Positions 6,327-10,698 of a stretch of 10,698 nt of DNA are shown here, piece after piece. The DNA is from an uncultured Lachnospiraceae bacterium. Lineage in GTDB: Bacteria > Bacillota > Clostridia > Lachnospirales > Lachnospiraceae. The position numbers and the translations under genes are program-made. The notes beneath the pieces are model-generated. The model ran no database searches, was not told the DNA's origin, and saw only the letters and a program-made list of their open reading frames with translations. Position 1 is the stretch's first letter. Every line of letters begins with the position of its first letter. Location: the NCBI GenBank assembly GCA_902795625.1, contig CADBLW010000001.1:1-10698 (forward strand), given 5' to 3'.

Positions 6327-6355
6327 TCTGCCGCGAAGGTTTCTCCTCCGGCAGA
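6327..6355 (-). other. Stem-loop just after the GNAT stop codon
   Basis: TCTGCCG (6327-6333) pairs with CGGCAGA (6349-6355) around a 15-nt loop, starting at the base next to the GNAT stop. No T-run follows in the transcript direction, so it is not an intrinsic terminator. Stabilising or processing the mRNA between GNAT and tyrA is possible. The rest of the 113-nt spacer shows no convincing promoter. Confidence 0.45.
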
Positions 6356-6826
6356 TCACAGCAGTTCTTCCATGTTGATCCGCTGCGGCTTCATTCCCAT
6401 GGCCTCGTAAAATTTCATCGCGCCCGGGTTGCAGGTCCACACATTGAGCGTGATGCTGTCGCACCCAAGCGCCTTCGCGGCCTCCTTCACATGGCCGTAG
6501 AGCGCCCGTCCGACGCCCTTTCCGCGCGCCGCCTCGTCGACGCAGATGTCGTCAACGTAAAATGTCTTGCAGTCCTGCAGAACCTTGTGTCCCTTGAGCT
6601 CCTTGATCTGGCAGAACGCGTGCCCCAGCACCTGCCCGTCCTCCACGCACACATACACCGGGAGTGTATCGTTCGTGAACATCTCCGCCAGCTCTTCCTC
6701 CGAGTACTTCGTCACCGGTCCCCGGAAAATGTCGGGGCGCCCGTTGTGGTGGACCATATCCACCTGCACAAGGAGCTTCATGATCGTCGGAATGTCTGCA
6801 TTTTCCGCTCTTCGCACTGTATACAT
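6356..6826 (-). CDS. GNAT-family N-acetyltransferase
   Basis: This 156-aa protein carries the acetyl-CoA binding core of the GNAT fold: strand VDDICVDE (91-98), then RGKGVGRALY (101-110), the R/Q-x-x-G-x-G pyrophosphate loop. Motif B follows around LNVWTCNPGAMKFYEAMGM (127-145), with Asn133 and Tyr140 as in many members. It should transfer an acetyl group to an amine of a small molecule or protein; the substrate is unknown. The ATG at 6826 has GGAGG (6832-6836) 5 nt upstream, and aroA ends only 16 nt before it, so it is expressed with the aro operon. Acetylation of an aromatic amino acid, an analogue or a pathway protein is conceivable from context alone. It could equally be an unrelated passenger. 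Confidence 0.88.
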   Translation of the reverse strand: MYTVRRAENADIPTIMKLLVQVDMVHHNGRPDIFRGPVTKYSEEELAEMFTNDTLPVYVCVEDGQVLGHAFCQIKELKGHKVLQDCKTFYVDDICVDEAARGKGVGRALYGHVKEAAKALGCDSITLNVWTCNPGAMKFYEAMGMKPQRINMEELL

Positions 6827-6842
6827 AATATCCTCCGCTGCG

Positions 6843-8153
6843 TCAATCGTCGCAGGAAACCGTTATTCCCGCCGACCCGATCACCTCAAAGAAATCAGGG
6901 TAGCTCTTCGCCACCGCCTCCGCGCCGTCGATCACGCCGCCGGTCACCGTGCACAGAAGCGCCAGCGCCATCACGATGCGATGGTCGTTGTGCCCCGAAA
7001 GGACCTCCGACGGAGCGTGGAGGCTGCCGGCCGCCACGGTCACATCGTTCTCGCCGACCGACACTGTCGCACCGAACTTCGCGAGCTCCTCCGCCATAGC
7101 CTTCGCCCGGTCGCTTTCCTTGATCGCCAGCCGCGCGGTCCCCGTAAAATGAGCCCCGCCGTAGTACGCTGCCATCGCGAACAGGCACGGCGCCAGATCC
7201 GGGCAGTCGGACAGGTCAAACTCGCGGCACGTTCCGTCCGCAAGGCTGTGAAGCATCTCATAGTATACATGGTCGCCCTGGCAGGTTTCCGCCGGAACGC
7301 CGAGGACAGTGAGGCCCGCCTGCGCCGAGGTATGCGCAGGTGCAATTTCCGCCGCGTCCGACCGTTCCGTAAGACCTGCCTCATCCTCTCTCTCCGAGAG
7401 AATCGCTAAAGCCTCAAGGAACGCTGCGTTGGAGCAGTCGCCCTCCACCGTATAAGGCCGCTTTTGGTAGGCTGCGTTGCCGGCCAGCACAAAGGTGTTG
7501 CCCTCGCGCTGCACGGGCACGCCGAAGTCCCTCATCACCGCCACCGTGATATCGGTGTAGGAACGGCTCTCGAAGGGCTCCGTCACACGGATCCTGCTCT
7601 CGCCGTCCGCAAGGGACAGCGCGATCAAAAGCCCCGTGATAAACTGGCTTGAGATGTTGCCGGGAATCTCGTAATCCCCCGCGCACAGTCCTCCGCGGAC
7701 CGTGAGTGTTCCGTCCTTTTGTTCAAAGAGCCCGCCGTTCTTCGCGGCGATCTCCTGATATATGCCAAGCGGCCGCTGCATGAGCCGCTCACTTCCCGTA
7801 AAAGTCACTGTCCGCCCGGAGAGCATCGCCAGCGGGATCAGAAACCGCAGCGTGCTTCCGCTCTCGCGGCACGGAAGGACCGCCCCCTCGGGAACCGCAT
7901 CAAAACGGCCGCTGCCCGGGATGGACAGTCGTTTGTATCCGATCAGCACCGAATTTTTCCCGGACTGATAGATCTTCGCGCCCAGCGCGCGGAGGCAGTC
8001 GCAGGTCGCAAGAATGTCCTCCGACCACGCAAGTCCGCCCACCGGCGAAAAATCGGTCAGCGCCCCGCAGATCAGCGCCCGGTGCGCCACGCTCTTCGAC
8101 GGCGGCGCCGTCACGCGTCCGTGTGCTCTCGATGGTTGTATCGTTACTCTCAT
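6843..8153 (-). CDS. aroA: 3-phosphoshikimate 1-carboxyvinyltransferase (EPSP synthase)
   Basis: AroA joins shikimate 3-phosphate and phosphoenolpyruvate to give EPSP, the sixth shikimate step. The 436-aa protein shows PSKSVAHRA (18-26) with Lys20, Ser21 and Arg25; ESGSTLRF (97-104); RPLG with Arg127; ISSQ (167-170); DCPD with catalytic Asp319; KESDRAKAM (345-353) with Glu346 and Arg349; HNDHR (388-392); and Lys416. All main catalytic positions are present. Where E. coli has NAGTAMRP, this enzyme has ESGSTLRF, so Pro101 of E. coli corresponds to Phe. About 26 Ala/Glu-rich residues (253-279) appear inserted between CSNAAFLEALAIL and GLTVLGV. The ATG at 8153 has AGGAG (8158-8162) 4 nt upstream. 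It follows aroEK after a 95-nt spacer with unusual repeats. Glyphosate sensitivity cannot be predicted from this reading. Confidence 0.95.
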   Translation of the reverse strand: MRVTIQPSRAHGRVTAPPSKSVAHRALICGALTDFSPVGGLAWSEDILATCDCLRALGAKIYQSGKNSVLIGYKRLSIPGSGRFDAVPEGAVLPCRESGSTLRFLIPLAMLSGRTVTFTGSERLMQRPLGIYQEIAAKNGGLFEQKDGTLTVRGGLCAGDYEIPGNISSQFITGLLIALSLADGESRIRVTEPFESRSYTDITVAVMRDFGVPVQREGNTFVLAGNAAYQKRPYTVEGDCSNAAFLEALAILSEREDEAGLTERSDAAEIAPAHTSAQAGLTVLGVPAETCQGDHVYYEMLHSLADGTCREFDLSDCPDLAPCLFAMAAYYGGAHFTGTARLAIKESDRAKAMAEELAKFGATVSVGENDVTVAAGSLHAPSEVLSGHNDHRIVMALALLCTVTGGVIDGAEAVAKSYPDFFEVIGSAGITVSCDD

Positions 8154-8248
8154 ACAGCTCCTATAGATGATCGACCGCGGTCGATGGATTCTTCAATATT
8201 CTCAACCAATGCCATCCGGTTCTTTTGGTCAATGCCGTCCGTCCCGCT
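8154..8248 (-). promoter_or_regulatory. aroEK-aroA spacer with palindrome and direct repeats
   Basis: ATCGACCGCGGTCGAT (8170-8185) is a perfect 16-bp palindrome ending 8 nt above the aroA binding site; as RNA it gives a 6-bp stem with a CGCG loop. CAATGCCATCCG (8207-8218) recurs as CAATGCCGTCCG (8230-8241) at a 23-bp spacing. No properly spaced promoter was found. The frame after the aroK stop stays open for 32 codons and ends in TGA overlapping the aroA ATG. The base composition is more AT-rich than the flanking genes. The function is unknown. Confidence 0.5.
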
Positions 8249-9487
8249 TCAATCTGCGAACGCCTTAAACACCGCATCCGCAGTCTCCCCGACGGTCCCG
8301 TCGATCTCCACATGCGCGTCACAGGTGGCACAGTAGATGGGGTATCTTTCGCGATAGCGTGCCTCCAAAGCCTCGCGGTTCGCCGAAAGGGGACGCCCCT
8401 CGGTGGCCGTGATGGAGGAAAGCGGCCGGTCAAGGAAAATGATGCGGCCGTTTGACTTAAGCGCGGCTACATTTTCCGGGCGAAGGATTGCTCCGCCGCC
8501 GGGCGCGATCACCTTGCCGCCGGTCGCGGACAGCGCCCGGATCACCTCGGTCTCAAGATCGCGGAAGGCCTTCTCGCCCTGTTCCGCGAAGATAGTGGGA
8601 ATGTCGCACCCTGCCTTCCCGACGATCACATCGTCGCAGTCGACGAACTCCCTGCCGAGGCGCTTCGCAAGAATTTTCCCGATGGTCGTCTTGCCGACCC
8701 CGGGCATTCCCGTGAGGATGAGATTTTCCTTCTCCGAGAGAAGCTCCCGGTACACGCGCTCCACATCCGCGGGATCGCCCTTCTCCCCCGTAAAATGCTC
8801 CGCCGCTGCCGCCGCCTGCCCGACCAGCATGTACAGCCCGCCGGCCGCCGTTATGCCGCGCGCCTTTGCCGCCAGCACAAGCTTCGTGCGGAGCGGATTG
8901 TAGATGGCGTCCACCACTCCCGTGAGGTTCGGAAACGCCTCAATGTCGATGGGGCACGCGTCCCCGTTCGGGTACATTCCCACAGGCGTCGTGTTGATGA
9001 TGATCTGTGCGTCGGAGTGGATTTTCCGCGCCTCCTCATATGTGATACAATTGTCTCGTTTCGTTCTGGATACTCGTAAAATCGTCTCCGCTCCGAGGGA
9101 TTTCGCGACGGTCATCGCCGTCTTCGAGGTTCCGCCGGAACCGAGCACGAGGACCTTCTTTCCCGCCGGATCGATGCCTTCCCGAAGCATCAGCTCACGC
9201 ATTCCGGTGTAATCGGTGTTGTATCCGAAGAGCTTCCCGCCGCGGTTTACGACCGTGTTGACCGCGCCGATCTGCCGCGCCGCCTCGTCGATCTCATCGA
9301 GGTACGGGATCACAGTTTCCTTGTAGGGGATCGTCACATTGATGCCGCGGAACTCCCGCTTTGCAAGAAACTCCTCCACCTCATCGGGGCGGAGTTCCCG
9401 AAGCTCATAGTCGTACCCACAGAGCCTTTTGTGGATCTCCCGTGAGAAGCTGTGCCCTAATTTTTCGCCGATCAAACCGTATTCCAT
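8249..9487 (-). CDS. aroE-aroK: Bifunctional shikimate dehydrogenase / shikimate kinase (AroE-AroK fusion)
   Basis: This 412-aa protein joins two consecutive pathway enzymes: NADPH-dependent reduction of 3-dehydroshikimate, then ATP-dependent 3-phosphorylation of shikimate. Residues 1 to about 250 form AroE: LGHSFS (10-15) binds shikimate, NVTIPYKE has catalytic Lys56, NTDYTG has Asp92, GSGGTSKTA (116-124) is the nucleotide loop and SRTKRD (140-145) fits NADP binding. Residues from about 254 form AroK: Walker A GMPGVGKTT (260-268), DCD (283-285), Arg309, APGGG (328-332) and the lid Arg365 in GRPLS. All key residues of both halves are present and the frame is unbroken, so this is a true fusion. 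I use the ATG at 9487, 5 nt after GGAGG (9493-9497); the TTG at 9490 is too close to that site. It lies between aroC and aroA in the operon. Confidence 0.94.
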   Translation of the reverse strand: MEYGLIGEKLGHSFSREIHKRLCGYDYELRELRPDEVEEFLAKREFRGINVTIPYKETVIPYLDEIDEAARQIGAVNTVVNRGGKLFGYNTDYTGMRELMLREGIDPAGKKVLVLGSGGTSKTAMTVAKSLGAETILRVSRTKRDNCITYEEARKIHSDAQIIINTTPVGMYPNGDACPIDIEAFPNLTGVVDAIYNPLRTKLVLAAKARGITAAGGLYMLVGQAAAAAEHFTGEKGDPADVERVYRELLSEKENLILTGMPGVGKTTIGKILAKRLGREFVDCDDVIVGKAGCDIPTIFAEQGEKAFRDLETEVIRALSATGGKVIAPGGGAILRPENVAALKSNGRIIFLDRPLSSITATEGRPLSANREALEARYRERYPIYCATCDAHVEIDGTVGETADAVFKAFAD

Positions 9488-9562
9488 CAATCCCTCCGAT
9501 CCGCGGACAATCCCGCCCGCCGATCACAGATATTCGTCATGCCTGCGGCCGCCTCAGCCTCC

Positions 9563-9576
9563 AACCCCGCAGGGTT
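9563..9576 (-). other. Small hairpin in the aroC-aroEK spacer
   Basis: AACCC (9563-9567) pairs with GGGTT (9572-9576) around a 4-nt loop, about 20 nt after the aroC stop. Flanking GCGGC (9545-9549) and GCCGC (9581-9585) can close a larger structure. No T-tract follows, so it is not a terminator. The rest of the 108-nt spacer (9488-9595) shows no promoter or convincing gene. Confidence 0.4.
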
Positions 9577-9595
9577 CGCAGCCGCCTGCCCTTAC

Positions 9596-10684
9596 TCACT
9601 GCAGCTTTCCTTCCTCCGCCAGCAGGTCCGCGATCACGATCGCCGTCATCGCGTCCACCACCGCGCGCACGCGGTGCACAATGCAGGGGTCATGCCGGCC
9701 CTTCGCCGCCAGCGTCGCGTTGGTGTTCTCGCGGAAGTTGACCGTGTCCTGCTCCTTCCCGATGGTAGGCGTCGGCCGCACAGCGCATCGGAAAATGACG
9801 GGCATTCCGTTGGTAAGTCCTCCGTTGATGCCGCCCGCGTTGTTCGTCGTCGTCACCACGCGGCCGTCCTCGACGCGGAACGGGTCATTTGCCTCGCTTC
9901 CGCGCATGTTCGCAAGGCCGAAGCCCGCGCCGAACTCGATGCCCTTGATCCCCGGGATCGCGAAGATCGCGTGGGAGAGAAGGCTCTCGACACTGTCGAA
10001 GAACGGCTCCCCGATGCCGGCCGGCATTCCCGTCACCGCCGTCTCCAGAATTCCTCCGACGCTGTCCGCGTCGCTCTTCGCCGCGAGGATTGCCTCGCGC
10101 ATCGCCTCCCCGGCAGCCTCGTCGAGCGCCGCAAAATCAAGTGTATATAACGTTTCCAGATCTTTCGTCAGCTCCGCTCCCGCGCCGAACGCGCGGTCCT
10201 TAACCCCCGCGATCTCGGCGATGTGGGTGCCGATGCGGATGCCCTGCGCCTGCAGCGCGGGCAGCAAAAGCGCTCCCGCCGCCACGACCGCCGCCGTGAT
10301 GCGTCCGCTGAAATGACCGCCGCCGCGGGTGTCATTTTCCCCGTGATACTTGACATAGGCCGCGTAATCCGCGTGGGACGGGCGTGCCACCGAGGCCATC
10401 TCCGAGTAATCGGCGGACTTCGTGTCGCCGTTCGGGATCACAATGCACACGGCCGTGCCCGTAGTGTGACCGTCCCGCACGCCGCTCTCGATGACGTACG
10501 GATCCGCCTCGACCCGCGCCGTGGAGATCGCGCCGCCCGGGCGCCGCATCGCAAGGCACCGGTCGATCACCGCCGTGTCGACAGGCAGCCCCGCCGGAAG
10601 TCCGTCCACCACGCAGCCGATCGCCGGTCCGTGGCTCTCGCCGAATATCGTAACCTTTATTTTCCGGCCGAATGTATCGCTCAT
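9596..10684 (-). CDS. aroC: Chorismate synthase
   Basis: AroC removes phosphate from EPSP to give chorismate, the branch point to Phe, Tyr, Trp and folate, and needs reduced FMN. The 362-aa length is normal. The N-terminus has the first family signature, FGESHGPAIGCVVDGLPAG (14-32), with the conserved active-site His18. MRRPGG (46-51), ARPSHADY (100-107) with the second conserved His104, the GGGHFSGR loop (121-128), TNNAGGINGG near the C-terminal third and GRHDPCIVHR follow. The ATG at 10684 has AAAGGGG (10690-10696) 5 nt upstream, so the gene is complete although the window ends 14 nt later. It is the first operon gene visible here; whether other aro genes or the promoter lie to the right cannot be seen. 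Flavin is probably supplied by a separate reductase. Confidence 0.96.
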   Translation of the reverse strand: MSDTFGRKIKVTIFGESHGPAIGCVVDGLPAGLPVDTAVIDRCLAMRRPGGAISTARVEADPYVIESGVRDGHTTGTAVCIVIPNGDTKSADYSEMASVARPSHADYAAYVKYHGENDTRGGGHFSGRITAAVVAAGALLLPALQAQGIRIGTHIAEIAGVKDRAFGAGAELTKDLETLYTLDFAALDEAAGEAMREAILAAKSDADSVGGILETAVTGMPAGIGEPFFDSVESLLSHAIFAIPGIKGIEFGAGFGLANMRGSEANDPFRVEDGRVVTTTNNAGGINGGLTNGMPVIFRCAVRPTPTIGKEQDTVNFRENTNATLAAKGRHDPCIVHRVRAVVDAMTAIVIADLLAEEGKLQ

Positions 10685-10698
10685 AGTATCCCCTTTCC

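Noticed and set aside
6327..6355. Intrinsic terminator after the GNAT gene
   Set aside because: A 7-bp stem exists but no T-run follows in the transcript direction, so operon transcription should continue into tyrA.
9487..9540. 17-codon reading frame before aroE whose TGA overlaps the aroE ATG
   Set aside because: No ribosome binding site, no recognisable sequence, and such short frames are common by chance in spacers.

Overview
This window reads as chromosomal DNA of a G+C-rich (about 57% by eye) Gram-positive anaerobe. The best fit is Clostridia, probably a high-GC Lachnospiraceae. The grounds are strong GGAGG-type ribosome binding sites, sigma-A-like promoters, an O-acetylhomoserine-type MetY, a lipoprotein esterase next to a MarR regulator, and the sequence style of the DAHP synthase, EPSP synthase and GNAT protein. 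This assignment is inference from gene style; there is no rRNA or other marker here.

Left part, + strand. The first ~120 bases look like a low-quality contig edge. A promoter and a short structured leader precede metY (297-1568), which ends at a strong intrinsic terminator (1651-1692). Next comes a two-gene operon: a MarR-family repressor (1775-2242) with a consensus -35 box and an AT-rich palindrome at its start, overlapping by 4 nt a lipoprotein alpha/beta-hydrolase of the esterase D / feruloyl esterase type (2239-3252). A bidirectional terminator (3336-3376) separates this operon from the converging minus-strand genes.

Right part, - strand. Transcription runs from the right edge leftwards through an aromatic amino acid operon: aroC, an aroE-aroK fusion, aroA, a GNAT acetyltransferase, tyrA and aroF. 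Together these supply DAHP synthase (step 1), shikimate dehydrogenase and kinase (steps 4-5), EPSP synthase (step 6), chorismate synthase (step 7) and prephenate dehydrogenase (the tyrosine branch). aroB, a dehydroquinase and pheA are not in the window. The operon promoter lies beyond the right edge. Left of aroF, a single-pass membrane protein of unknown function (3418-4164) has its own near-consensus promoter.

The points most worth following up are: the cinR/cinB-like MarR-esterase pair; the AroE-AroK fusion; the unassigned GNAT gene inside the aro operon; an octamer, CGGAAAAT, that occurs 11 times in both strands, several reading frames and intergenic DNA; and an unusual 95-nt aroEK-aroA spacer with a 16-bp palindrome, a 23-bp-period repeat and an open frame linking the aroK stop to the aroA start. 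No mobile element, CRISPR array, tRNA or rRNA was seen. The window is mostly ordinary housekeeping metabolism, and I see no clear new defence or mobile system.
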